Positions 32,682 to 41,187 of a DNA stretch of 64,000 bases are shown here, one piece after another. The stretch's first letter is position 1. Each line of letters opens with the position of its first letter. Source of the stretch: SHVO01 sp050246995 (GTDB lineage Bacteria > Pseudomonadota > Alphaproteobacteria > Rhodospirillales > Rhodospirillaceae); the NCBI GenBank assembly GCA_050246995.1, contig JBFWVA010000012.1, positions 1 through 64,000 on the forward strand. The letters run 5' to 3'. Position numbers and translations under genes: made by a program. The notes below the pieces were generated by a model. That model was not told where the DNA came from, did no database searches, and saw only the letters and a list, made by a program, of their open reading frames with translations.

Positions 32682-34193
32682 TTAGGCGAGGCCAATAGCG
32701 CCGAGTTCCCGTTGAAGGGCCGCGCCCTCTTCGTCGCTGAGGGCGGCCTGCCGCAAATGCTTTATCTTAGCGACCACATCCCGGTCCTCGATAAGGCGCC
32801 GGTATGCCGCCATGAGCGTCTCGAAGTTACGCATGCCCCGCTCATGCGTGCTGCCATAGCCTTTCACCAGGCGTTGACATGCGACGATCTCAACGGAGAG
32901 GTCATAGTTCTTCGCAGCAGCTTCGGCGGCGGCCGATAGCCAAGCGTCAATTGCCGCCATCTCGTTCTGAAAGCGTAGCGAGTGACGGCGAAATCGCCCT
33001 AAACGCGCAACGATAAAAAGAGTGAGGAAACCGCCGAGACTGGTCGTGGTAACGCGGCGCCCATGGCCGAACAAGCGACCAAAGATCGCACGCAAGCCGG
33101 CGCTGCGTAGAACAAAGCGGCCAATGCCGGCCGGTAGCGCGTCGCATAATTCCTCGACGCGCGGGTGCATGAATTCAGAAACGCCGACGATCTGACCGGG
33201 CGCAGCCCTCACCTCTTCACGCACACGATCAAAACGCGCCCCGCGTGTTTTAAGGTCGGCGACGCGGAAGACATCTTCAAACGCCATCCAGAGCGCTAAA
33301 TGACGGGCCGCCTCGCGTGTCAGCTCCCAGCCTCTGCGGCCCCCGCCGAATTGGCGATCTGTCGCAGCTATCCCGCCGAGGCGGCTAAGATACTCCTCAC
33401 CGTAAGCGATGTCCTGATAGTCGACGACTTTGCGAAGACCGTGCACAGCAATGTCTAGGACTTCGGCCGGCAGTAGTTTCGCGGCCTTTTCCAGGAGCGC
33501 GCGGCCAGCGTGTGACGCACCATGAACCGGGCTCGCCGCACTCGGTTGCTTCGCAGGGGCCGCCGCCTGCGCATTCTCATAGCCGGCCGCGAAAGCTGCC
33601 AGATTTGATTCTCGCGCGCGGCTGTCGGCGTTGATGACGTCTTCATAGACTTGACGTGCGAACGGCAGCGCACCGGAACCGGCGATGGCGCCGAACAGCA
33701 CGGCGCTGATGACGCTCCCTTTTTGACGAGCAAGCTCCTCCATATCGAAGAGCAGGGTCCATTTCGCTTGAGCCGTAGCGGCCTCCAGGATTTGCGCGCT
33801 ATCCGCCCGCCCGTCGCCCATCGCACTCTTCTCGCTGATAGCGTAGATGCGGTGGGAGGACGCAATCAATGCGGTGCGATCCGGTGTGACGAGACCTCGG
33901 ATCATGGCGCGGCCCGCTTCCATCAACTCGGCCGCGACGACAAGGTCGACATTGCCCGGCACAGGCATCAGCGCCAAAACCGGATCCTTGCCGGCCGCAC
34001 GCGCAGCGGCTTCGGGGAAGAGTTCGATATAGTAGATTGTCGCGCCCGTGCGTTGGGCAACCCCTTGGACCGACGTGCCCTGCACGAAATAGCCCGAATG
34101 TTCCGCGACCTCGATCAGCCAGTCCGCCAGGGTGCCGCCGCCCTGCCCGCCGAGCGCCATGACCGCGATAGTGATGGGCTTTTGCGTGTTCAT
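32682..34193 (-). CDS. Indolepyruvate:ferredoxin oxidoreductase beta-like subunit with long C-terminal extension
   Basis: A 503-residue protein. Residues 1-200 match the gamma/beta domain of 2-oxoacid:ferredoxin oxidoreductases (ITIAVMALGGQGGGTLADWL, GTSVQGVAQRTGATIYYIE), which binds CoA and completes the active site with the TPP subunit. Classical IorB ends near 200 residues. Here another 300 residues follow (DIAVHGLRKVVDYQDIAYGE, RFQNEMAAIDAWL), resembling the DUF6537-type extension of fused proteobacterial Ior enzymes. The ATG at 34193 begins the conserved domain; upstream codons lie inside iorA. The gap to the alpha-like gene is 4 bases. Substrate is a 2-oxoacid; isatinate or indolepyruvate are both possible. 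Confidence 0.85.
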   Translation of the reverse strand: MNTQKPITIAVMALGGQGGGTLADWLIEVAEHSGYFVQGTSVQGVAQRTGATIYYIELFPEAAARAAGKDPVLALMPVPGNVDLVVAAELMEAGRAMIRGLVTPDRTALIASSHRIYAISEKSAMGDGRADSAQILEAATAQAKWTLLFDMEELARQKGSVISAVLFGAIAGSGALPFARQVYEDVINADSRARESNLAAFAAGYENAQAAAPAKQPSAASPVHGASHAGRALLEKAAKLLPAEVLDIAVHGLRKVVDYQDIAYGEEYLSRLGGIAATDRQFGGGRRGWELTREAARHLALWMAFEDVFRVADLKTRGARFDRVREEVRAAPGQIVGVSEFMHPRVEELCDALPAGIGRFVLRSAGLRAIFGRLFGHGRRVTTTSLGGFLTLFIVARLGRFRRHSLRFQNEMAAIDAWLSAAAEAAAKNYDLSVEIVACQRLVKGYGSTHERGMRNFETLMAAYRRLIEDRDVVAKIKHLRQAALSDEEGAALQRELGAIGLA

Positions 34194-34197
34194 CACG

Positions 34198-36336
34198 TTA
34201 AACCGCGTAGCGCGCGCGGCGCGCATTGGCCTGACGTTGCAGCCAGCCAATGATACCGCCACGCACTTTCGCCCGCGCACGATCCCACCACGTTGGATTG
34301 AACACGATGTCGGCACGGTAGAAAGATGGACATAGGACAGCGGCGTGGGCGGTCTCCCCGCAATGGCCACACCCGACGCAATCATTGTTCACGGCCGCGA
34401 CCGGATCGCGGCGCAGAGGATCGGGATTATCCTTGATGGTTAGCGACGGGCACCCCGAAAGGCGGATGCAGCTATGATCGCCTGTGCACGTGTCAGCATC
34501 GACACCGAAACGCTCTTTCACCACGCGCTCGCCATTCTTGATTTGCTTTGCGATGTGCGGCTTCACGCGGCGCTGCTTGTTCAGCATGCATTCCGATTCC
34601 GCGACGATGACTTTTGGCCCCCGTTCTTTCGTTGTAAGAGCCTGCTTCAATGTGTCGCGCATGGTTTGAAGGTCGTATGTCCGCACGACCTTCAACCAAT
34701 CGACACCGACATTGCGGATGGCGCGCGCGATAGGATGGTTCGTACTGCGCGATTTATTCATCGCGCGTGATGAAAGGATGTCCTGACCACCGGTGGCGGC
34801 CGAATAATTATTGTCGACCACAACGAGCAGGTTGTCCGTCTTATTGAAGACCGCATTGCCGACGCCGCTGGTCAGCCCGTTATGCCAGAAACCGCCATCG
34901 CCCATCATGGATATGGTGCGTTTTTTCGCCGTCGGGTCATTGAGCGCCGAAGCTCCTGACCAACCAAGGCCGTAGCCCATCGTGGTGTTGCCTATGTTGA
35001 ACGGCGGCAAGATCGAAAAGAGATGGCAGCCGATGTCGCAGCTGACGTGATGTTTGCCAAGCTCCTTCTCGACCAAGCGCATGGCTGTGAACACCGGACG
35101 CTCCGGACAACCGGTGCAAAGGCCGGCGGGGCGCGGTGGAACAACCTTCGTCAGATCTGGGATATTGGCGAGCACGGGCGGACGCTGCGGCCGGTCACCG
35201 GCGAGGTGCGGCGCATATTTCTGCGTGAACTTGTCGAAGCCATCGATCATGGCTTGGCCGGTATATTCGCCCGCGCGCGGCAACACTTCCTTGCCGACGA
35301 TCCGGGTTTGCAGATCGGCACGGCGCAGAATGGTGTTCAGCTCGTGCTCGATAAATTCGGGTTGCCCCTCTTCGACCAGCAACACCGCCTTCTTGTCGGC
35401 GCAGAATCCTACCACCTCATTGTCAATCAGAGGATAGGTCACGTTCAGGACATAGATCGGGATTTTGCTGTCGCCGAAACTATCCGAATGTCCGCGCATC
35501 TCCAGCGCCCGGATCAGCGTATTGTAGAGACCGCCTTGGACGATGATTCCGACATCGCCCGTCGCGCCGCCCAGGAATTCGTTGAGTTGATGCTTCTTGA
35601 TGAAATCGACGGCGGCAGGCCACCGCTGATTGATCTTCTCATGCTCGTGTAAGTAGTTCGCGGGCGGAAGGACGATGCGATTGACGTCGCGCACCGGATT
35701 TTCCATTGCATCCTTCAAACCAAACGAAGGGCGCACATTATCCTTGGCAATGAACCGGCCATACACATGGCAGGCGCGCACGCGCAGCTCGAGCATGACC
35801 GGCGTGTTGGAAGCTTCCGAAAGCTCGAACGCCTTTTCGACCATCTTCACGATGGACGTGAGGTTCGGGCGCGGATCGAGAAGCCACATCTGCGACTTCA
35901 TGGCGAACGCGTGCGTGCGCTCCTGCATGATTGAGGAACCTTCGCCGTAGTCCTCCCCCACGATAATCACCGCGCCGCCTTTGACTCCGCCGGAAGCCAC
36001 ATTGGCAAGCGCGTCCGAAGCAACGTTGGTCCCAACAGTGGATTTCCAGGTAACGGCGCCCCGTAACGGGTAATTCACCGAAGCAGCCAGCATCGCGCCG
36101 GCGGCAGCCTCGCTGGCTGAGGATTCAAAGTGAATTCCCAACTCTTCCATGATCTCGCGGGCGTCGGCGAGAACGTCCATCAAATGTGAGATCGGCGATC
36201 CCTGATAGCCGCCGACATAAGAAACTCCCGCCTGCAGCAGAGCCTTGGTCACCGCGAGGATGCCCTCGCCCCTGAATTCGGCGCCTGCGCCGATTCGAAG
36301 CTGCTGGACTTCCTTCGCGAATGACCGCTCTGCCAT
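34198..36336 (-). CDS. Indolepyruvate:ferredoxin oxidoreductase alpha-like subunit (TPP and Fe-S)
   Basis: A 712-residue protein with the 2-oxoacid:ferredoxin oxidoreductase plan. There is an N-terminal pyruvate-flavodoxin-like domain (GVSYVGGYQGSPISHLMDVL; WKSTVGTNVASDALANVASG), a TPP-binding domain (CTGCPERPVF; MMGDGGFWHNGLTSG ... VDNNYSAATGGQ), and a C-terminal ferredoxin-like part. The latter has Cys at 617, 623, 629 and at 653, 656, 659, 669; the first group is spaced CxxxxxCxxxxxC rather than CxxCxxC, so one cluster may be altered. It decarboxylates a 2-oxoacid to an acyl-CoA and reduces ferredoxin. It starts 11 bases after the cyclase gene stop. Confidence 0.88.
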   Translation of the reverse strand: MAERSFAKEVQQLRIGAGAEFRGEGILAVTKALLQAGVSYVGGYQGSPISHLMDVLADAREIMEELGIHFESSASEAAAGAMLAASVNYPLRGAVTWKSTVGTNVASDALANVASGGVKGGAVIIVGEDYGEGSSIMQERTHAFAMKSQMWLLDPRPNLTSIVKMVEKAFELSEASNTPVMLELRVRACHVYGRFIAKDNVRPSFGLKDAMENPVRDVNRIVLPPANYLHEHEKINQRWPAAVDFIKKHQLNEFLGGATGDVGIIVQGGLYNTLIRALEMRGHSDSFGDSKIPIYVLNVTYPLIDNEVVGFCADKKAVLLVEEGQPEFIEHELNTILRRADLQTRIVGKEVLPRAGEYTGQAMIDGFDKFTQKYAPHLAGDRPQRPPVLANIPDLTKVVPPRPAGLCTGCPERPVFTAMRLVEKELGKHHVSCDIGCHLFSILPPFNIGNTTMGYGLGWSGASALNDPTAKKRTISMMGDGGFWHNGLTSGVGNAVFNKTDNLLVVVDNNYSAATGGQDILSSRAMNKSRSTNHPIARAIRNVGVDWLKVVRTYDLQTMRDTLKQALTTKERGPKVIVAESECMLNKQRRVKPHIAKQIKNGERVVKERFGVDADTCTGDHSCIRLSGCPSLTIKDNPDPLRRDPVAAVNNDCVGCGHCGETAHAAVLCPSFYRADIVFNPTWWDRARAKVRGGIIGWLQRQANARRARYAV

Positions 36337-36347
36337 GAGGGTGGCTC

Positions 36348-37130
36348 CTACGCCGCTACGAGCGCGAGCACGCGCAAAGGACTGCCCGACCCGTCCGCGA
36401 TTTTAAGCGGCGCAGCGATGATGAACGCACCGACGGGCGGCAAAAGATCGAGATTGGCCAAACACTGGAGTCCATAACGACCCGCGCCATGGAAGATGGC
36501 ATGAGCGGGGTACGGCGGGTTGAAGGAATGAGCTTGGCCGGAATCAGTGCCGATGGTCTCGACACCGAACCCGTGGGCTTTGCGCTTCTCGACGAGAAAC
36601 CGCACGGCGTCCGGATCCGGGCCCGGTGTGTGCGGCCCGTCCGCAGCACGATTTGTATAGGCGTCCCCGGTCCGCTTCGACCAATCCGTGCGGAACAGGA
36701 CCCAGCTGCGCGGCGGAATACGGCCGTGCTTGGCTTCCCATGCCTCGATCACCGAAACGGTCAGCGTAAAATCGGGATTGGCCGCGGCCTCAGCAGAGCA
36801 GTCTATCACAACGGCAGGCGCCATGAAGTCCTTGGGCGCGATCGTATCGAGCGAGTTGTTCGGCAGGTCCTTCCCTGTGATCCAGTGAATCGGCGCGTCG
36901 AAATGTGTGCCGGTGTGCTCGCTGACCGTGAAGTTGTTCCAGTACCAGGCCACGCCGCGTTCATCGTAACGGCTGATCTCTTCAACCTTGAAACCGGAGC
37001 ATTGACCAAAATTCGGCGGAAGCACGAGCGTTGGAGTATCGGGCGACAGCGTCTGCGTGAGATCGACCACCTTGATCCCTCCGCTGGTCAGAAGTTCAGC
37101 AAAATCGCTTAGGACTTTAGAACCACTCAT
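36348..37130 (-). CDS. Cyclase-family metal-dependent amidohydrolase (isatin hydrolase/KynB-like)
   Basis: A 260-residue PF04199 'cyclase' protein. The metal site motif is SEHTGTHFDAPIHW (HxGTHxDxPxH), after VVDLTQTLSPDTPTLVLP and before GRIPPRSWVLFRTDWS; the downstream acids and His (GTDSGQAHSFNPPYPAH, IFHGAGRYGLQCLANLDLLP) complete the fold. Family members include kynurenine formamidase and isatin hydrolase, both acting on ring-derived ortho-amino aromatic amides or lactams. As the first gene before the Ior-like pair, an isatin-type lactam opening to a 2-oxoacid (isatinate) would give the exact substrate type for the next enzyme. The specificity is inferred. Confidence 0.85.
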   Translation of the reverse strand: MSGSKVLSDFAELLTSGGIKVVDLTQTLSPDTPTLVLPPNFGQCSGFKVEEISRYDERGVAWYWNNFTVSEHTGTHFDAPIHWITGKDLPNNSLDTIAPKDFMAPAVVIDCSAEAAANPDFTLTVSVIEAWEAKHGRIPPRSWVLFRTDWSKRTGDAYTNRAADGPHTPGPDPDAVRFLVEKRKAHGFGVETIGTDSGQAHSFNPPYPAHAIFHGAGRYGLQCLANLDLLPPVGAFIIAAPLKIADGSGSPLRVLALVAA

Positions 37131-37191
37131 CTCCCCGCTCCTTTTGTTTGGCTAGCTTCGTGCCGTGAAACTCGCTGAAAAAAATATTACC

Positions 37192-37207
37192 AATTTCAAT
37201 TGATTTT
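37192..37207. promoter_or_regulatory. AT-rich palindrome in the cyclase/MarR divergent promoter
   Basis: AATTTCAATTGATTTT centred on the perfect 8-base palindrome TCAATTGA (37196-37203), within a run of AT-rich sequence between the divergent cyclase operon and the MarR gene at 37308. The location and symmetry suit a MarR operator that controls both directions. Confidence 0.4.
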
Positions 37208-37307
37208 GCAATTAGTCGGACGCGAGAATTGCCCTGCCGGCCGGGACTGCTACCGGCCCTGTCAGGGCGCTTGCGTTTTGGTTTGGCGATAGTTTAAGCG
37301 AACTTAC

Positions 37308-37868
37308 ATGAAGTTGAGCACACGAAAGAACGATCCGAGCGCGGAAAATTTCTCGCTCGACGACTACCCCTTCTACCTCATGACCCGCGTCATGGCGGCT
37401 TACTATGGCTTGCTGGAAGACGCCCTCAAGAAGGTGGGCGTGGATCAACCGCGTTGGCGCGTACTCATGATCCTCGGGGCGAAAAACCCGAGCAATATGA
37501 GCGAGCTATCCGAGCGCGCGGTGATCAAGAATTCCACCATGACCCGCCTCATCCAGCGCATGCAGGCCCAGGGGCTGGTTCGTAACGCACCGCACCCAAA
37601 GGATAACCGGGTCTCCGAGGTCTACCTGACCCCGGTCGGGCGCGAACGGTTGGCGATGGTCCGCGACGTGGGCGGCCAGATTTTCCGCCGCGCCTTTGAT
37701 GCGGCGCCTTCAGTTGAAACAGCAGCGTTCGCGAAAACCTTGAAATCGGTCCTCAGCAATCTGACACGGCAGTCCTTCATTTCGCCGCCGGAGACGAAAC
37801 TGGCGAAAAAGTCTCGGACGAAGGCTCCTCTCGCTAAGCCTGGCCGGCGACCAACTGGCGCGCGATAA
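37308..37868 (+). CDS. MarR family transcriptional regulator, divergent from the cyclase-ior operon
   Basis: A 186-residue winged-helix protein: YLMTRVMAAYYGLLEDALKK (dimer helix), RWRVLMILGAKNPSNMSELS (HTH), NSTMTRLIQRMQAQGLVRNA (recognition helix and wing), then DNRVSEVYLTPVGRE. It differs from the other two MarR proteins of the window. The basic C-terminal tail (KKSRTKAPLAKPGRRPTG) overlaps the acyl-CoA dehydrogenase gene end by 35 bases. Divergent placement suggests that it represses the cyclase-IorAB-RidA operon through the palindrome at 37192-37207. Confidence 0.85.
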   Translation: MKLSTRKNDPSAENFSLDDYPFYLMTRVMAAYYGLLEDALKKVGVDQPRWRVLMILGAKNPSNMSELSERAVIKNSTMTRLIQRMQAQGLVRNAPHPKDNRVSEVYLTPVGRERLAMVRDVGGQIFRRAFDAAPSVETAAFAKTLKSVLSNLTRQSFISPPETKLAKKSRTKAPLAKPGRRPTGAR

Positions 37869-38991
37869 CCACCTTCTGGACTTCGCTGGCGCCTTCGTAG
37901 ATTCGCAGCGCGCGGATTTCACGGTAAAGCTTTTCCACGGGCACACCTGAGACGACGCCCAAACCGCCAAAGATCTGGACGGCCTTGTCGATCACCTGCT
38001 GGGCGTGATCGGTGGCGTACAATTTGGCCATTGCGGCTTCGCGCGTGACGCGGTCCTTGCCAGAGTCCTTCGTCCACGCAGCGCGGTAGACCAAGAGCGC
38101 GCTGGCATCAACGTCGAGGGCCATCTCGGCCAGATAAGCTTGCATCATCTGCAGATCAAACAGCGGCGCGCCAAAAAGCTGGCGCTGCGAGGAATGCCGC
38201 AAAGCTTCATCGAGGGCCCGGCGTGCGAAACCAAGCGCGGCCGCCGCGACGGTTGAACGGAAAACATCGAGGGTCGCCATGGCGATCTTGAAACCCTGCC
38301 CCGGCCCACCGATGAGATTGGCTTTGGGGATTTTGCAGTTCTCGAAACGTAAAGTGCCGAGCGGATGAGGTGCGACGATATCGATCCGTTCGCTGACGGA
38401 AAAGCCCGGCGTGGTCGCGTCGACGATGAAGGCCGAAAGCCCCTTGGCGCCCGGCGCTTCACCCGTCCTGGCGAAGACACAATAGAAGTCCGCGATCCCG
38501 CCGTTAGATATCCAGCTCTTCTCGCCATTCAGAACGTAGTTATCGCCCTGCAGTTCGGCCTTCGTCGTGATGGAAGCGACATCGGACCCTGCGACCTTTT
38601 CCGACAACGCAAAGGCGGCGATCCTTTCTCCCTTTGCCACGGCGGGTAGATAAGCGGCGCGCTGTTCTGGCGAACCAAACAGACTGATGGGACCGCTCCC
38701 CAGCCCCTGCATCGCAAAAGAGAAGTCCGCGAGACTGGACTGATAAGCGAGATGCTCGCGCATGAGGCAGAGAGAGCGCACATCCATGGGGCGATTGGCA
38801 TCCGGCACGGAATGCTTCAGCCATCCGGCCGCGCCCAGCTTACGCACTAGACCCTTACAGGTCCCGTCCGCGTCGCGCTCGTCGCCCTTCAGCGCCTCGC
38901 CCTGGCTTCCAATCCAGGCCGCGAGATCGTCTGCGAACGTGCGGTGCGCGTCGGTGAAAAACGGCCAGGTGAGAAAGCTGCGGTCCGACAT
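37834..38991 (-). CDS. Acyl-CoA dehydrogenase
   Basis: A 385-residue FAD enzyme of beta-oxidation type. Motifs: FALSEKVAGSDVASITTKAE (substrate/FAD contact), GEKSWISNGGIADFYCVFAR, GFKIAMATLDVFRSTVAAAA, and VQIFGGLGVVSGVPVEKLYR; the catalytic base region near the end reads RALRIYEGASEVQKVVIAR, with Glu before GAS as in most family members. It oxidises an acyl-CoA to the 2-enoyl-CoA with ETF as acceptor. It overlaps the hydratase gene by one base and is the end of the operon SDR-MarR-hydratase-dehydrogenase. In the proposed pathway it would act on the ring-derived alicyclic acyl-CoA. Confidence 0.9.
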   Translation of the reverse strand: MSDRSFLTWPFFTDAHRTFADDLAAWIGSQGEALKGDERDADGTCKGLVRKLGAAGWLKHSVPDANRPMDVRSLCLMREHLAYQSSLADFSFAMQGLGSGPISLFGSPEQRAAYLPAVAKGERIAAFALSEKVAGSDVASITTKAELQGDNYVLNGEKSWISNGGIADFYCVFARTGEAPGAKGLSAFIVDATTPGFSVSERIDIVAPHPLGTLRFENCKIPKANLIGGPGQGFKIAMATLDVFRSTVAAAALGFARRALDEALRHSSQRQLFGAPLFDLQMMQAYLAEMALDVDASALLVYRAAWTKDSGKDRVTREAAMAKLYATDHAQQVIDKAVQIFGGLGVVSGVPVEKLYREIRALRIYEGASEVQKVVIARQLVAGQA

Positions 38992-39827
38992 CAGTTACCC
39001 TCGAAGACCGGCTTTTTCTTGGCCGCGAAGGCTTCATAGGCGCGGGTAAAGTCGGCGGTCTGCATGCAAATGGCTTGCGCCTGAGCTTCCGCTTCAATCG
39101 CCACATCGAGGCTCATTGCCCACTCGGTGTTAAGTTGGTTCTTGGTCATGGCGTGAGCGAATGAAGGACCAGCCGCCAGGGTGCGCGCCATTTCGCGCGC
39201 CGTATCCATCAATTGATCGGGTGGGCATAGCTTGTTGAAAAAGCCCCAGCGCTCGCCTTCTTCGGCGGACATAGAACGGCCAAAGAAAAGCAGGTCGGCG
39301 GCGCGGCCTTGCCCGATGATGCGGGGCAGGAGGGCGCAGGCGCCCATGTCGCAGCCCGCGAGACCAACGCGGGTGAACAGGAAAGCGGTTTTGGCCGTGG
39401 GGGTCGCAATGCGGAGATCGGACGCCATCGCGAGGATCGCCCCCGCTCCGGCGCATACCCCGTCAACGGCCGCGATGATGGGTTGCGGGCAGCCACGCAT
39501 CGCTTTCACGAGATCGCCGGTCATGCGCGTGAAATCGAGGAGTCCACGCATATCCATTTCGGTCAGGGGCGCGATAATGTCGTGCACGTCGCCACCCGAA
39601 CAGAAATTGCCTTCCGCACCGGTGATGACGATGACCTTTACGAGGTCCGGCGCATAGACGAGGTCGCGGAATAGGTCGCGCAGCTCGGCATAGGAATCGA
39701 AGGTCAGCGGATTCTTGCGGTCCGGCCGGTTCAGCGTGATCTCCCCGGCGCCGTTCGCGAGCGTCCACTTGAAGTGGTGCCCCTGATAGGCCGCGATCTT
39801 TCCTGAGCGGTCTCCCCCCACGCGCAT
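38991..39827 (-). CDS. Enoyl-CoA hydratase/isomerase family protein
   Basis: A 278-residue crotonase. The ATG at 39827 shares a base with the MarR stop (TGATG) and has GGGAG 7 bases upstream; a TTG one codon earlier is less likely. EITLNRPDRKNPLTFDSYAE, GAEGNFCSGGDVHDI (oxyanion hole) and PIIAAVDGVCAGAGAILAMA are the standard blocks. One catalytic Glu position is replaced in the second block (DGVCAGAGA), so it could be a hydratase variant, isomerase or ring-opening hydrolase of the crotonase fold. Operon position supports a role after the 2-aminobenzoyl-CoA monooxygenase/reductase. Confidence 0.88.
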   Translation of the reverse strand: MRVGGDRSGKIAAYQGHHFKWTLANGAGEITLNRPDRKNPLTFDSYAELRDLFRDLVYAPDLVKVIVITGAEGNFCSGGDVHDIIAPLTEMDMRGLLDFTRMTGDLVKAMRGCPQPIIAAVDGVCAGAGAILAMASDLRIATPTAKTAFLFTRVGLAGCDMGACALLPRIIGQGRAADLLFFGRSMSAEEGERWGFFNKLCPPDQLMDTAREMARTLAAGPSFAHAMTKNQLNTEWAMSLDVAIEAEAQAQAICMQTADFTRAYEAFAAKKKPVFEGN

Positions 39828-40297
39828 CAATGCACTCCCTTTAACTTGCTAAGCTGCTTCATCAGGGTTCGCACATCGCCGTCCGAGAGGGGATCAAGCA
39901 TTTGATTGATCCAACCCTCGTGCGCCGCGGCGATGGCCTTGAACTGACGCCGGCCGGCGGCGGTCAAACGGACGTACTGAATGCGACGATCTTTGGCGCG
40001 TCGGCGCTCGACCAGTCCATCCTTCACCAGGCGGCTGACGACGCCCGTGACATTGCCGTTGGAGACCAACAGCCATTTGGACAGCTCGCCCATCGTCAGA
40101 TCGGCCTCGGACCGCGCCAGCGCGGCCATGACGTCGAAACGCGGCAACGTTGTATTGAACTGAGCCCTGAGCCGGTTGGAAATGAGATTTTCGACCTTGA
40201 TGGTGCACGTCAGAAGGCGCAGCCATAGCTTCAATTTGCCGTGATTTTCGGCGGTCCCTTCCAGCTTTTCGCTGACTTTTTGGAGGTCGCGGATCAC
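39827..40297 (-). CDS. MarR family transcriptional regulator (paralogue of the one at 28276)
   Basis: A 156-residue regulator starting at GTG, overlapping the SDR stop by 4 bases (GTGA). LKLWLRLLTCTIKVENLISN, LPRFDVMAALARSEADLTMG and LLVSNGNVTGVVSRLV closely parallel the regulator at 28276. It is the second gene of the operon that starts beside the perfect palindrome at 41089-41108, so autoregulation through that site is likely. An aromatic acyl-CoA ligand would be in line with MarR regulators of such clusters. Confidence 0.9.
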   Translation of the reverse strand: MIRDLQKVSEKLEGTAENHGKLKLWLRLLTCTIKVENLISNRLRAQFNTTLPRFDVMAALARSEADLTMGELSKWLLVSNGNVTGVVSRLVKDGLVERRRAKDRRIQYVRLTAAGRRQFKAIAAAHEGWINQMLDPLSDGDVRTLMKQLSKLKGVH

Positions 40298-41064
40298 GAG
40301 ACGGTCTCGCCCCCGTCGATAGGCAGAGCATGGCCGTTGATGGCCGCACTTTCAGGACGACATAGCCAGGCCACCGCGGAGGCGACCTCCGCCGGCGTTA
40401 CGAGGCGCTTCTGAGGGTTTTTCCCGGCCAGCATCGCCCGTGCATCGGCTTCCGACACGCCTCTCTGCGCCCGGATATTGGCCACCGCCTGAGCCACCAT
40501 GTCCGTGTCCGTGAAATTTGGGCAGACGGCATTTACTGTTATTCCGGCGTCAGCGTATTCGAGCGCGAGCGCACGCGTGAGGCCGACCAGACCGTGCTTG
40601 GCTGCCACGTAAGCGGAGATGCCTTTGTAGCCGATCAGACCTACCACGCTCGCGACGTTGACAATGCGACCCCACTTGGTCGCGATCATAGCGGGCAGCA
40701 CAGCTTGGCTGCACAGGAAGGCGCCGGTCATATTGACATCGAGTGTCTGACGCCAGGTGGCGAGGTCAGTCTCGAGGAATTTACGCGCCGGCGCGGCACC
40801 GGCGTTGTTGATCAGGATGGCGACCGGACCATGGGCCTTCACCGCGCTGTCGATCGCGGCTGCGACAGCGGCCGCATCCGTGACATCCGCGGCGGCGACA
40901 TGCACGCCCTTCAAGGTCTCGGCTTTTTTCTGGAGCCTATCTTGCGAACGCCCGACAAGAGTCAGTACGGCGCCTTCCGCCGCGAGGGCATCCGCCACGG
41001 CGGCCCCAATTCCGCTGCCACCCCCGGTGATTACCGCGTGCCGCCCCGTGAGCGCGCCTTCCAT
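40294..41064 (-). CDS. Short-chain dehydrogenase/reductase (3-hydroxyacyl-CoA dehydrogenase-like)
   Basis: A 256-residue SDR. The ATG at 41064 has GGAG 5 bases upstream; ATG 41076 is an alternative. The Rossmann motif is VITGGGSGIGAAVADALAAE, then LINNAGAAP, the catalytic Ser in NVASVVGLIG and YxxxK in SAYVAAKHG, and a substrate-loop PNFTDTDMVAQ. The Gly-rich motif and the absence of an N-terminal acidic switch suggest NAD(H) or NADP(H) cannot be separated by eye. As first gene of an operon with hydratase and acyl-CoA dehydrogenase, it probably oxidises a 3-hydroxyacyl-CoA. Divergent from the monooxygenase/reductase gene. Confidence 0.9.
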   Translation of the reverse strand: MEGALTGRHAVITGGGSGIGAAVADALAAEGAVLTLVGRSQDRLQKKAETLKGVHVAAADVTDAAAVAAAIDSAVKAHGPVAILINNAGAAPARKFLETDLATWRQTLDVNMTGAFLCSQAVLPAMIATKWGRIVNVASVVGLIGYKGISAYVAAKHGLVGLTRALALEYADAGITVNAVCPNFTDTDMVAQAVANIRAQRGVSEADARAMLAGKNPQKRLVTPAEVASAVAWLCRPESAAINGHALPIDGGETVS

Positions 41065-41088
41065 GTCAGCTCCCATTTTGAACCGCCA

Positions 41089-41108
41089 ATATTTTAACAT
41101 TAAAATAT
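41089..41108. promoter_or_regulatory. Perfect 9+9 inverted repeat, likely MarR operator
   Basis: ATATTTTAA-CA-TTAAAATAT is a perfect inverted repeat with a 2-base spacer. It lies in the 123-base divergent promoter between the SDR-MarR operon (25 bases before its ATG) and the monooxygenase/reductase gene. Size, AT-richness and symmetry match MarR-family operators. The encoded regulator of this operon (39827) is the natural candidate. Confidence 0.65.
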
Positions 41109-41122
41109 CTATCGACCCAAGG

Positions 41123-41144
41123 GATATTTGAGTTCTAAAATATC
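41123..41144. promoter_or_regulatory. Second, imperfect inverted repeat in the same promoter
   Basis: GATATTT and AAATATC form perfect 7-base arms with an 8-base spacer. Its centre is about 35 bases (roughly three helical turns) from the centre of the first repeat, allowing two dimers on one DNA face and control of both divergent genes. Confidence 0.5.
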
Positions 41145-41187
41145 GCAGTGCCGGCTTCCTTCCCGGCGCGGAGGACGGAGACCCGAG

